From Phytoseiulus persimilis (Eukaryota > Arthropoda > Arachnida > Mesostigmata > Phytoseiidae): a stretch of DNA of 64,000 nt. Shown one piece after another: positions 1 to 12,700 of the stretch (position 1 is its first letter; each line of letters opens with the position of its first letter). The position numbers were made by a program, and so were the translations under genes. The stretch spans positions 30,380,001 through 30,444,000 of the forward strand of contig CM075101.1 in assembly GCA_037576195.1 (NCBI GenBank), read 5' to 3'. The notes beneath the pieces were generated by a model, which saw nothing but the letters and a program-made list of their open reading frames with translations, was not told the DNA's origin and did no database searches.

Positions 1-3000
1 GCCAAACGGAAGAGAGAGAAAGAGGAGGAAGACACCGGCAAGGGGGTGACTCCAAGAGAGGACCTTCCGGGGGAGTGGTTCAGAGAAAACGAGGTAACGA
101 GAGACTGCTCGGTGGCCAAATGATAATGGATTGACTCTGCCCACGGGGTTCGCCTCCGATAAAGGAAACGTGGAGAAAAGGAGCTGGAGGGGGGAGACGA
201 AAGGGGAGAATGCCGCTTCTCCGCCTGCTGCAACTAAACGCCGATTCGACATCATTAAAGTCGGTGACTCGGCATCCGATAGATGCTCCTAGAGACAGCC
301 AAGCAGACCGAATAATATCGAGAGAGAAATAGAGAGAGAGAGAAAGAAAGAAAGAAAGAGAGGGACGAAGCCTCGTAAGCTTGCGAGATCGTTGCTGTTA
401 TAGACACGGTCCCGAATTGTAGGTGTCGGCCACCATTTCCATAGCGAACAGACACCTATCGGAGAGGAGAGTGAGCGGATCGAAGCGGAGCGAAGCGCGG
501 GGTGAACACCGAAAGTGAGAGGCCTCCGCGTTGAACGAGGTGGGAGCCCCAGGGTTCTGTCAAGAACTAGGCCATGACCAGCTGGGCGTGCTGGCAACAA
601 GGAAACAAGAACGAGACTTGCAAAGAACACCGTGAAACTCGATATCAGACTCCAGGGGATCTCTTGATGAATTAGGTCAGTTCTGGTGGATTAAAGGCAG
701 CCTCGGCAGTAACAACAGGAGTCATAAATGTTATCGAAATAGAGCGGGGAGGAGGACGTCTTTTCGGGAGTTTACAGATCAGAGTTTCGCTCCTCTCTTG
801 GAACAAGGATCCGGAAGACTCGCTGACCGAACTAACGGAACACGGAGGTGACACACGGGGCATGCGGGCAGGTCACGCGACGACATCAGATGCACTCGCC
901 CTGGAGTAGCATAGCTGTGCTTGATTGTTAATTTCTAGAGACACGTCTCGCCACGCTCAGCCGAAGAATCGAACCGGAGCGGAGTCGATCGAGGACAGCT
1001 CATGCAGATCAGCTCTTGCATCCAAGTTTGCATTCCGTGGAATCGCGAGTCACCACGTTCCAATCATCGAAGGGGGTTTCCTCTCTGAAGGAGGGCTCTC
1101 TGCCGGTGAGTGTCAGGAGGTCCTAGCTCTTGCGTGAGGGCGGCGGTCGGAAGAGGCGTTCCGGGAGCCGAAAGCGTGGGTCGGGAATTCCTCGAAAGAG
1201 GTATGACGCGCGTGCTGTCGCGAAGACGTTGCGGAAGGAGAATTCAGCCGTGGGGCAGACCAGAGAAACCCCTCGGAAGGCCATTGGGGAACGAATGTAG
1301 GAGCAAGCTACCAGGGAGAATGTGGAGGGGTGGAAGGAAGATGGGCGGGGATGAAGGGGGGCGGGGCAGCGGAAGCGATGACAGTACCAAGACTCCGATC
1401 CAGTCGGCGGGGGTGCATGGGTGGACGAGAGGTCACTCTTGATGTGGATCACGCGCCTTCAGAGTTGGTCGCGAGGGTCCCGTGCGTTCTTCAGCCGCTT
1501 GCTCGTCGTCTTTCGAGTGCCGCTTCTTCCGAGCTGCTGTTTTGCTCCCTGTTAGCCCTTTTTTCACTTCCTCTTTCCGCCTCCATCTTCCAGGCAAACT
1601 ACGATTCCCAGCGAGAAAGCTGGCTTGCTGGCTGGCCAGACGTTCGAGCGGCGGGAATCCCCCGAGCGAGTAAAGCGACATACCACATCATTCCAGCGAG
1701 TGCCCCCGAGACGTGACGTCCGTATGATTTCTTTTGGACTCTTGAGGAATGGCCGCGCAACCGACTCACCAACCAAGCGCGTTCGATGGCGGGCGAGGCG
1801 AATCAGCGAACCAGCGGGTGAATCAGAAAAGGAGCCGACGAGAAGCTGAATCGATGGTTCTGTCCCCATCCGACGCTGCGAAGCACGTTGCATCCCACAT
1901 CTTCATTTCGCCATGTCAAGCAAACATCCGAAAGTCTCCCTCCAACTCGGAGAGAGGTTTGGGAACTGGAAGTACGGCAATGCCCTCAGGAACGCAAAAG
2001 GGCGCCGCAGGACGCAAGAGGATCCAACTGGCGGGACATGGGAAAGGGCAGGGCCAGTTGATGGAATCGTAACTCGCTCGGACGGATAGATGAGCAGGCC
2101 AACTGACTGGACCGTTGACAAATCTACGAGGGGAACCGGAATGAGTGGAGTTGAATCGTAGACGAGCCGGTTCGGCGGTTGGCGATTGTTCCCCTGGAAA
2201 CCTCGAGAGCTGAACGGGAGGTTGAAGTTGATCCACGCGAGGAGCGCCGCGGCCTGGGGAAAATTTTCGTTCCCCTCTCCTGTTGAAGATGATAAACGCT
2301 TTCGGTGGCCAACCCGCTCACCTGCCGTCAAAGCAGTCGGTGAGGGGAGGCAAGAGGGTATGAAGAGCCAATCTCTTCTCGTGAACGGAGAGATCTATGG
2401 TCCCACTCAGTTGGTGCGTGTGCTCGCCGGTCTGCTCGTTTGCTTTTTTCTGCGGCAGCTCTTCGGCCCACTCGTTGGCCGCTGTTGTCGGCAAACAAAC
2501 CTTCCAGCGGACAAGCTGGTCTTCGATCCGCAACTCTGAGAGAGCGTGTAGTGATTCTTCGTGATTGCCTCCCTCGTTTCTCGCTCGAGTGTTCTGGCGC
2601 CGTATCTCGTGTGCCCGCTCTTCGCCCCTTCGACATCGAGCGCCGGTCCCATTCCTAAAAGAAAAAACGGTGGGAGTCCACGGCGACCGCTCCGGGGGAT
2701 GCAAGCTCTATGGGAGCGAGTGACCTCAGCTGAGCTTTACGGATCATACACAGGACTCGTAGCGCTTCTGGATGCTCGACCTGGATCCCACCCAAAAGCT
2801 CCGCCCGGACAGAGCGGGAATCTGCCCCGCTTGGGACCCTGGTTGTGGCTTCGATCGTCGGTCACGGTTCGAGCGAGCGCGAGCTCCCTTGAAAAGTCCT
2901 CTTGTCTGTGACCGAGCGGCAACCGGTTCAAGTGTCCCCTTCCCAAAAGTGCTCACGGACAACAATGTAATGAGCGTCAGCGATAATCGGAATAGGAACA

Positions 3001-6000
3001 AGCAGAGCGGAGACCACGACGATCCGAATGAAAAAAAAACTGGGCAGAAGGGGGGCTGTTGAAACGCTACGGCATTAGCTACGAGAAGTGAAGTCGGGGC
3101 GGCGTTCCGCTGCCCTGCCCTTGATTCTCAATGGAGTCCGAAGGAAACCCTCGACACGTCCATGATCTCCATTCGAGGCCACGTTCTTTTCTTTCCTCGG
3201 TCTTTTTTGTTCTTTTTTGCTGAGCCAGAAATACGTCGTTTGACGGCTGCCATTGTTCAAGGGGTGCCTGGCAGCCAGCCGGCCGACCACCGAGCCTGCT
3301 TAGTCGACTGGCAGGCAGGCGTTCGTGCGCTCGTTTGCTGGTTCTTGGTTTGGGGGTCCCGAGCCGCGTCTTTGGCAACGCTCGTTTCCTGACTGAAACC
3401 TTCCCGAGTCGGCTTCCTCAACCTGTCAGCGGAAGAGTGTAGCAGCGGAAGAAGCCACCAACGACCGAAGTTACAACCGACTGGATTCGTTTGACTTTTC
3501 TCGTTGTTCTAGAGGAATCAGATCCGTGAGGGCCAAATGTAAACGACTCCGACGCCGAGGGGTCCATTGTACGAAGAACACCGTCGGCGGGTTAGTTTCC
3601 GCTACTAACGACCGGTAGATTCGTATTTGGATGGGAGCACAGCGAAAACAGTTGCAGAGCTTTCTTAATTCGATCAAAAGTTGTTGACAGAGCTCGTGCT
3701 TCTGGCTCTGAAATCCCGGCGTATGGGTTTCTATCGGTTTTTCATTGTGATCCCTCCTCGAGAAGAATGTTCTCTCGGCGCTTTATTAGGATCCAGGTCG
3801 TTGCTCCGGTGATAGGAGTTGAATTTGTTTCTGCTCGCGATTCCGGATTCCGGGGCAAATCTCGGTCTGTGAAGAAAAGGAGCTCCAACTCGGTCCAATC
3901 GACGTTGTTTTCCAATCGGGACTTATCACGAGCTCCTCCCCCCCCCCTGCTCATTCCATCGACACTGGGTCTCGAAGACCGTCGCCCTCCCCGAGTTTTT
4001 CGTGTTGTGCCTCCTTTCGTGACTGATTCCTTCCTTCGCTTCGCTCTTCCCGATTTCCTATGTACGTTTACGACGATGGCAGAATCACCGTTGTGCTAGC
4101 TTGCTCACCCCCCCCCCCGTCTGAGGGAACATTTCGGAATCTCTTCATGCGTAGAATCCGGCATTTATTCGGGACTAGAATCTGTACAGAAACAGGGGGA
4201 AATGACGGAATCGGAGAACTCCACGACTCTGCTACCGTTCGCATGGTCGATCCGCCGTATGGTTCCGTTCGGCTGCTGGGAAGGAGACAGGCAGACTAGC
4301 TGGTTGGCAGGTGGGGTTTATACGCCTCGAAGTTCATCCCTCAGTTTGTCTATCTTTGCTCCAAGAGAGGTCTCTTAGAGCCAGCTCGGCTCCGCGTCAA
4401 TAATATGGCCTCGCAGTCTGGAATCTCTCGTAAATCCCGGTTCAATCTGTCGTTCTGGGGGAGACAACCGAGGGGGAGTTCAAGGACGAAAAGATGCAGA
4501 AGGGAACGTTTCTGTGACTGGGAGCGAGCGCGTTACTTACGATCCTGCCGAGCTGTCTCCGGTGAGAACGTTTTCTGTGCGCAGTCACCGAGTTCGGTAG
4601 GAAGATAGATCCGGAAATCGTTCGCCAGTCATTACAACTCCTGACCATGGGAACAGGCGATATGGTACTGCGGGCAACAATTACACGGCCTGTCGAATGG
4701 AGCCGTATTCTGCTTGAATTTCACGTGCCCGACCTCCGTTTTTTTTTCTCTGAGAGGTGTGCCGTCATTCTTGATGAGTTCTTCGAAACTTTCTGCTACA
4801 CAAACCACGCGCAGAGGTTTTTGGGGAAGATATTCGCGGAGGCCGACTCCGTGACGAGCTACGGTAGACCTACGGTGGCGATTGCACCGATGTGGAAGAA
4901 GACGAGATTCCCCCTATCACTCTTCAGCCACTCCTCCTGGGGGTTCAACTCGTCATTCTCGGGGAAGAGGCAGTATGGGCTGACTTCAGCTTCCGGAGTT
5001 CTATATGCGCGCGGAACGGTACCGAGACTTGATAAATTGTGGAACTAGAGAAGTTCTGCAGAATGTTCCCAAGAGCGAGCGTGCACCTCTGCGACACGCG
5101 TCTGAAGAGAAAGCCTCCGGCGGAGAGCCGCTCAGTTGCCCTCCCCTGTAGTTTCTGATGCTGTTGGTGGGATCCTCATCTTGTATATCTACACCTAAGA
5201 TCTCAAGCGGAAGGTTTCGATTCAATTCCGCGAAATTTTCGTGACCGAACAATCGTACCGAACTGTTGCTTGCATGCTGCATCGGTATGATGATATTGAC
5301 AGTTTCACGGAAGTCACGGAGGATTCCACATCGTCCGCGTTAACCAGCATCAGGGGAACCTCGATGCGTCGTTATGGTTACGCAGTGCGGCGAAAGCCAC
5401 GATAACTCCCACGAAGGCAATGAGGACGGCAAACGCATCCCAGACTCATGAGCTACTTTAGCTCTCGCGCCGCAATTGCCTCATTGACTCGTGCACCTCT
5501 GAAACCACGCATCGGCGAATCAAGGTCGACGGCGCGCCCGCGACTTCTCAAAGTTCGTCGGGACACCAACCGACTTCCCACCATGATCTAGGACTCTGAA
5601 TCTTCTCGTGTGCCCTACTTGCGCCGTGTAGAGGTTACTTGAATACTTCCTCTTACTCGCTTCGTCCACTTTCTCGGCTTTTATTTGCGAAGCCTGAGGG
5701 CATCAAAGCTGAACTTGAGAAGCTCTTGATCTCTGAGATCAGAGCCGTCGCCAGCGCTTACGGAGTTCATTCAAGCACGATAGAATCCATTAAAATGATA
5801 GAGGCGCTCCAACAGCCACTGCAAACGCGGCCGAGCCAGCCTACTTACCTCTCCGCAGACTTCGTTCGCCATCAGATATTTCATTCCTCCCTCCTTCCGT
5901 CCGTCTTTTCCTGCCTTCTTCTATTCTCAGCTGGCTCAAAGCGAAAACCACTTTTCGAAGAAATTTGGATAGAATGCGAAAACTTGTAGAGCTTGCGTCG

Positions 6001-9000
6001 CGCCGGACAGTAAGGCACACCTGACCTCGGAGTTTCTTCAGTCGACAAGCTACGTTCGGAAGCAGTCCAACGCTCGCATGCTTCCAACCATCGGATCCGA
6101 CGATTCCTTTGCTTTTAATAGGTCTTGGAGCGAACAGGCTCGACCTGAAAGGGGCCTGCGTCTTTGAAGAGGTTCCCAGACCTCGCATCCGTTTGCAGCT
6201 TGCCCATGAATGACATATGATCGGAGAACATCTGCTCTCCACATCTTGGAAAAGAGGCAAGTAGACGATATTCGCAGCCGAAAGTGAAGAACGGATGCGC
6301 AACATGCGATCGCTGATCAATGTCGTATGGAAGAGACGCTGTACCGCCCGTATACACGTGCCTTACCACGGTCGCATCATCGGAGTTGAAGAGTTTGATG
6401 CCTTTTCTCTCCTGGAGTGGACCGCGAATGGGGAGAGGGAAATTGCTGTACTAATAAAAGCCATGGCTCCGTCTACGAAGTAAACGAAGCGGCGGGGTAA
6501 CGGTCCACCGCCGAGGGAGTCTTTTGGGGAGAAATAGGAAGGGCGAAAGAGGACGAGAGGGACGTGGCATGTCGAACGGAAGACCGGCCTTTACGTGTGT
6601 TGCGGTCTGTGTCCAGTGTAAAGTGACCGTAAGCGGTGCAGGGAAGCGAGCCAGACCGACCGACAGGAAAGCAGGCGGCAAAGGAACAGGCAGCTGCCAA
6701 CACGGTAGCATGCCAACGTACGCTGCCACGCTAAACCCTGATCACGTCTTCGTCCATCTAACCATCCCGGAATCCTCTTTCAGGCGCTTATCACCTTACA
6801 GATGGAGCTGGAGTTTTCGCCCATCACTCCGTATGGAACGGCACTCCTGTGTTTCGGAATCGACATTTTCCTCTCGTCTCTTTGTGCGTGGGCGTGACGT
6901 CGAATTCTCTGCCGGATTTTTCATGTTTCAAATCAACGGGGTTTGACAGCCAAGGAGGTGCTTGCTCCGAACACGAGTTCCTCCGGTCGCTAAACCCGAT
7001 CTCTGGTATTTCCCAGCGCGGCTTCCCTCCGAAATGGCACAGACACTAGCGAGTAGCTATGATGATGGGAAAATCGTGTTCTATACGGAATGACGACGTG
7101 ACGAACTGTGATCGTGGACTGAGACGCGAGCTGGATGGGAACGAACCCGTAGATCGCAGCTGCATAGTTAGAGTAGCCGAGTAGTCAGCGCACGGATCTT
7201 ATCTTGCTGAGAGCTAGATACAGCAGGTTCTGGGCGAGTTCATAACTGAGTCCTATGGCGCCAAGGTGTTGTATGAGAAGTCGTTCGATGATGCGCTCCC
7301 TGTTCATTCATCGTCTCATTCACTTTTCTTATCTCGCTTCTCAGAGAAGTGATGGGTCAGAGAGCAGCTCATTTGGGTACATTGAGTTCCTCGTTCGCCT
7401 ACGTTTCGTGGATTCACAAGTCTTCAGAATCTTTGTGCCACATCCACTTCGACAGAATCACCTCCCTCCGCATTCTCTACGTCCTCCTGGTCACATTACA
7501 CTTTTATCGCAGTTTGTGACACGGAGGAGTCGAAGAGCTGAATGTGTGGAGAGGCATTGTAGAAGAACCGAATATATGTCGGGAAATGGAGGTCATTGGG
7601 GGAGAGAGAGGTATTGTGAAAAATAGCCGAGCGACCAGAAGTGCTAGAAGGAGGAATCTCCATTTGCATTTGCGGGGTGGACGGAGGCGTCATTCTGTCT
7701 GAGCCCTTTGTTCAAAAATAGCCGCATACACGAACACTCAGGGCCTCCGGCTGCTCGAGGCCTTTGCGTTTCGAGGGTTTGTGTTGCCCTTGCCGTCTAC
7801 TCATTCCATTCCCCCATCCCACCGAATTCAGAGCGCCATCGGTAGGGTCGCACTTTTGATATAACGGGCTGGAACGAAAGGCTTGTTCCAACAGGCGCCC
7901 CCTGTTCTGTCCTTGAGCAGATTCACGGACGTGATGTTCTCTAAGCATTGGTGTTGATGCAGCTGCTTCGCCACCGTAGACTGCGAATAACCGTATGGGT
8001 TCGAGCCCCCGAGAGCGGCAGAAGCTTCTCGTCCTTCCGATCATCAAAGCTGAATTGGCATCGCATCCCTAGATCGGTCATTCCGAGCGGCAACAGTGCG
8101 GTGGCCCGGAAAGCCCCGGAATCGTGCTCATTTGAATATGAGGCACTCGAAAAACAGCCATCATCAGACCTCAAACGAGAAACCGATCCCGAAGTGAAAA
8201 CTGAAGACTCAGCGCACGTTCCGCATCCATCGGTCAAGCGGCTCCACACTCGAAATCGGCCAGATCGTCCTGAGCGCTTTCATGCGCATATAACGAGGGA
8301 AACACTCCACGGATGAAATCGTGAGAAAATTCTCAAACTTTCCATATTCCGTCGGCAGATTGCGTTTCTGTTCGAGGTAACTCTTGGCTGCTCTCCAGCT
8401 TTCGGCGTCTTCCTCGGAGCGTTTGCTCCCTCCAGCGAAGCCATAGTGTATTCGTTTAGAGGCGAAAGTGTGTAAATTCTAAGAACAGCGGGAGAACTCG
8501 AGGAGAACGCAAAGACACGGGCGCCCCCTCTCTTGTATTCTTCCTTCTTAGCTATTTCGTGCAGCATATGCTAGGCTTCGTCCTGTACTTGAAGAGTTGT
8601 GGAATTCGAGGAATTCGCAGCGGGCTCCTCAACGCATTGGAATATTCAGGTCAAAAAACCGTCGCATTTTTGGTGCTCCGTGTTAGATAGGGAGCTCTAA
8701 ATAAAACGCTACGATCATTTCGCTTTCCCCCCTCGCGTTGTTATATTTGTTTTCGTTGTTTCCGCTCCGCCCGATCCCACCGAGCAACAATCCGCTCTCG
8801 TACTAGATAACAGAGAGCTCTCAGATCTCCCGAGTGAAGCTAACCACGGACCTGTGAGCAGAGGACGAGGTTCGCGTCGTCAATCCACCTGACTTTCCAG
8901 AGGATTTGTTCTCTCCGTCGATTGCCGTGTTCGGGCTTGTTCCCAGAGGGAAGAAACGAACAACGACTCGCGAGCGGTTCCGATCGAGAATAAAAAGTCG
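1..9000. other. No supported gene; scattered random open frames
   Basis: I find no open frame here that resembles a known family or that links to neighbours through good splice sites. Open frames occur on both strands in overlapping frames, as expected at this base composition, and none exceeds about 160 codons. Short homopolymers are present (C runs near 3,940 and 4,110; A run near 3,030). The stretch lies downstream of the neuroligin 3' end and may be intergenic or intronic to a gene outside the window. Confidence 0.5.
320..364. repeat. Purine microsatellite (GA)n/(GAAA)n
   Basis: An uninterrupted purine tract on the plus strand begins with AGAG repeats, passes into several GAAA units and returns to GAGAGG. 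It is a simple-sequence repeat and explains the low-complexity Ser/Leu/Phe frames on the opposite strand. Confidence 0.9.
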
Positions 9001-9024
9001 AGTTCTGAGTTGGGTATCGTTATT

Positions 9025-9531
9025 CAATTTTACAGCTGCTATTTATTTCGTATTCACAAAATTCACAGGTCCATACAGAGTTGACGTTCTTTGTGAAGCC
9101 TCCGAGAACTTTTTGTTCTCCCCGCATTCACTGCAGCAGCGGCGGCGGCTGTATCGAACCAGAGCCGCCGCTGTCAAGAAGGATATTGTTCTTATTCCTT
9201 GAATGAACGGGGGTAGGAGGAAGCTTCGGCAGAACAGGGCACGCGGCACGAAGGCTGAGCGAGGGTGAAATATTAGATTAGAGATCGCCTGTGTGTCGGG
9301 GCTCCCCTGAAAACAAAATTCGATGTTCAAAGCCGAACCCTTCCTCGTTTGCGTATTCGAGACAAAGGCGAAGCGAGCCAACGACCCGAGAGAAGAACAC
9401 GGGACGAAAGCTACAGTCTGTAGAACGACTAGAGTACGGGCAGAACGATGGAGGCCAATGTGACCAGTTTTCTGATTGTGAACGAGAGGTAATGAGATTC
9501 GTCATCAAAGCAAAGTCTACAATTGGCTCTT
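9025..9531 (-). other. Nlg: Probable last neuroligin exon (stop codon end and 3' UTR)
   Basis: A long pyrimidine tract ending in CCCCTCCAG precedes 9,531, making a strong acceptor. The upstream exon ends with a single T, and this exon starts with AA, so splicing creates TAA across the junction. The rest would be 3' UTR up to an AATAAA at 9,047-9,042. The 3' border is approximate. If the acceptor is wrong, coding sequence could continue. Confidence 0.4.
9042..9047 (-). terminator. Candidate polyadenylation signal of neuroligin
   Basis: The minus strand reads AATAAA here, about 480 nt downstream of the last acceptor that I assign to neuroligin (exon starting at 9,531). It is the first canonical hexamer I noticed after the stop codon. 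The assignment is positional only, with no transcript evidence. Confidence 0.4.
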
Positions 9532-9616
9532 CTGGAGGGGAATCCGGAGTAGGAGGGAGGACGGACAGAAAAAAAAACGGAGGACACGCGAACTGTTGTC
9601 AAGCTTTCCAACTCAC

Positions 9617-9711
9617 ATTCGAGGTTCTGTTGATTATTCTGCTGGTCGAGTTGGAAATGGACAACTCGGTCTGGACTCCAGGCGTACGGGGCGACACAAC
9701 TCTCGCCAGAT
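9617..9711 (-). CDS. Nlg: Neuroligin exon 14 (tentative): end of tail
   Basis: The acceptor CTTGCCCTCCTAG at 9,712 is strong and the donor is T/GTGAGT at 9,616. Phase 2 to 1. It encodes [19 protein letters not shown] then [12 protein letters not shown]. Joining to the next strong acceptor (exon starting 9,531) gives TAA. No PDZ-binding TTRV terminus is seen, although vertebrate neuroligins have one. Confidence 0.5.
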
Positions 9712-12700
9712 CTAGGAGGGCAAGAAATTATTGAGTTATTGGACCCTCGAGGGCTGCAAGCGCTATCTGCCAAAGGTGCCGCGCAAGATAATTCCGGGAA
9801 GTTCCGAAAATAAACTCTCGACTCGAGATTTTTCCCCGGCGTCGAAAACTCGGGTCTCGGGCTGAACTTTGGGGACCAGGAAGTTTCTAGCAAGTGATTT
9901 CTCTTGGAAAATCAGGCGATCGTTGCGCTTGGAAACCATATTCAAGATATTTCGATGATTGAGACCAGTATGACTCCCACTCAATGAGAGCGCAGGGCAA
10001 CCTCCGAGGATCGGGCTCGAGCGAAACATGAAACGGAAACACTGGAAAGTGGACTCATGCAGTCGATACAGGAGAGGAAAGAAACTCACGGGATGGCGTC
10101 GTACGAATCTTTCGAACGTCTAGATAAATTTAGAGAGTCCGCAGATGTCGGCTCATACCCCCGGGAGTCTGGTGCTGCGCTGACGGCTCCGCGTCGGTAG
10201 TCGACCGGCTCCACAGTTGACAGCTGGAAGTGCAGCTGTGGGGAGCAAGCAAACCGAATATGAAGCAAAGCTAGAAGACGCCGATGGCTCCAGGGAAAAC
10301 GCTGTGTACATTTGAAGTGATGTCTGTAGTAGGACGTGTGTTCGAGGAGAAGATTCGACACGACCGTGAATTTGAGGAAAAGCCTCCGGTCGGAGTTCCG
10401 GACTTACCTGTGGCGGAACGGCCTTGACCATCCCTTGGGGATGCAAATGCCGATTTATGGTGGCTGTGTGTTGTTGCTGTTGCGGTTCCGCTCTAACTTG
10501 GCTCGGGGGAGAGCCGGGGGCCGACGATGCGTTACGCAGGATCGAAGTGGCCGTCATAATGTCTTGGTGATGATCTTTGGCGAGGTTTATATTGCTAGCC
10601 GCTGAATTTACACTGGCTCTAGAGTGGCACCCATTCTTATCACGTTCGCGCTTCTCCGACTGTAACGATAGAGAGTTACTCGGATCCTCTGTCCTCCACA
10701 AGTCGAAAGAACTCTTCCCCTCTCTTCTTGACCTAATGTTCTCGGTGTGAACACTTGAATCCGTTACAGATTTTGAATATCCAGGTTCGTATGCCTGAGC
10801 CAAAACCCCTCCATCCCGCGCTGAAATGAGATGAGGCTCCTGACTGTTGCTCAGGATGTTCCTCGCTTCAGAACCGTTCGGTGCACGGGCCACTGGCGGC
10901 GGACGCGAATCGCGTGGTATTCTCGGATCAATATCTCCTCACCCGTTTCTCGCGAGCGCCCAGCGAGCCCTGAGCTCTCAGAATTGAGCAGTCTCGCACC
11001 CCGGGATGTTTTTTGGGACAGTGCATCCGAAAATCAACCGCTCACGAATCGAACGAATTCATGGCATCGAGAGCCTCTGAATGATCGGTCCATTACCACG
11101 AGGCTGCATCTCATCCGAAGAGAGCGAACTCGTCGAGTCCAGCTTTCGGAGTGCTTCCTCTTCGGCTTCGTGGGTTTCGACAACCGACGCAAAACCCCGA
11201 TCCATGACTCCTCGCTGATCACTTACCTTCGAGTGCTTGCTCTGCTTCACCCGATCACGCTGATAGTACACTCCGCAAAAAATGAGCAAATTAAGTACAA
11301 GCAGTGAACATCCAACCGCCACAGTAACACTGAGCGCAGTTGAATAGCCACCGTACTCCAGCAAGAGGTTATCCAGAGACTTCGGCGGGTGTGGAATTCC
11401 GCTGCTAGCGTTCGAGACCGATGCGGCGACGTGCTCCGGAGTTGAAGCGGCCGCCGAGCCCTTCTGAGCTAACTGCAAAGAGCACCGGAATGTGAGCAGG
11501 CAAACTTGAGCCTGTCCTGGAGCGTAACATTGAGCGAACGCGGCGCAAACTGCTCAATCGATCCCGGAGTCCTCAATTCAATAAATCATTGAACCCTGGA
11601 CGATTCGCGAGAAAGATCCAAAGCTTGGGTAAGGTTGCTGCCCTGGTGAATCACCGGGAGTATGGCAAGGTCATAACTCAAATTCGAGAGTAACAAGAAA
11701 AATTACCCTGTTATCCTGGAGAGCGTGATCTTCGTCGTCGCTCGCACCACCCGGGGCTCCCTTGAAGTTTGGCATCTGTTGGATGTTGGTTCCGAGAATG
11801 ACTCCATCGAACAGACGCGGATTGTCGTGCCCTTCCAACAGGTGATGGGAGGGACTCACATCTGACCCACCAGACCTGACGAAAAGAGTCGTTTTCCACC
11901 TAAGTGACCACTGACTGCCTCTACTGCAGCTTCAGCTTCGAAAGAGAGGAAAACCCTTCTGGGAAAAACACTTCAGGGAGTGGTCGCTTCCAAGGGAGGA
12001 GGACAACGCCGCAGACTAATAGAGTCAGAGGGGCAGAGAAATAGTGGTGCTTGCCTGTGCAACATGGGGATGAGGTGGTTCCACAGAGACAGTCTGTGTG
12101 CGTGATAATGATCTTTGAGCTTCGGTTTCATTCCTAGGTACATGAACTTCTGGTGGTTCGGATCGAAAGCTGCCCAAGGCAATCTGTCCAAGCGGCTTCT
12201 GTCTCTCGAGTTATTCCGTTCGGGACCTTCGCCGACATCGGGGAAAACGCTCGGGTCTCTGTAAAATCATCTACGGTTAGCAAGATCGTTCGGCTCCTTG
12301 ATCCCATCGGCAATTTCGTGACACGGATCACAGCGACGAAGAGATGACGCTATACACTTCTAGGTCTGAATGTCCAACCGTTGCTGGATCGGAAAGAGCG
12401 CAGAATTCGAAAACGCTCGTCCCGAGCTAGCCTTGAGTCAAGGTCAGTTCCCTGATCAATCGGAAATCCGGCGAGAATTCTTCGAAAGGTGAAATGTCGG
12501 ATGGGCGTCGTATCTCCACGTTCACCGTGGGATTGGAGCAGAATCCATTAGCGGATTCTCTCACGTCGCGGATCAGAGCTCTATGCGCGCGGTGCTTGAA
12601 GTATATACCAGGCAGATATCATCTTGCGCTGTAATCCCCATCACGAATGACACCACAAACAGAGGACAATAAACCGGATCCTCTGTCGCTTCCTCTGTAG

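Noticed and set aside
5350-5445. Minus open segment with hydrophobic WDAFAVLIAFVGVIVAFAAL
   Set aside because: Only 31 codons between stops, and neighbouring coding-like frames do not join through convincing splice sites.
7940-8025. Possible tRNA gene because of GGGTTCGAGCCC near 7,998
   Set aside because: The B-box-like string is present, but no A box or foldable cloverleaf lies upstream at the right distance.
8985-8992. AATAAA on plus as the end of a plus-strand gene
   Set aside because: No coding signal upstream on plus. The hexamer is expected by chance.
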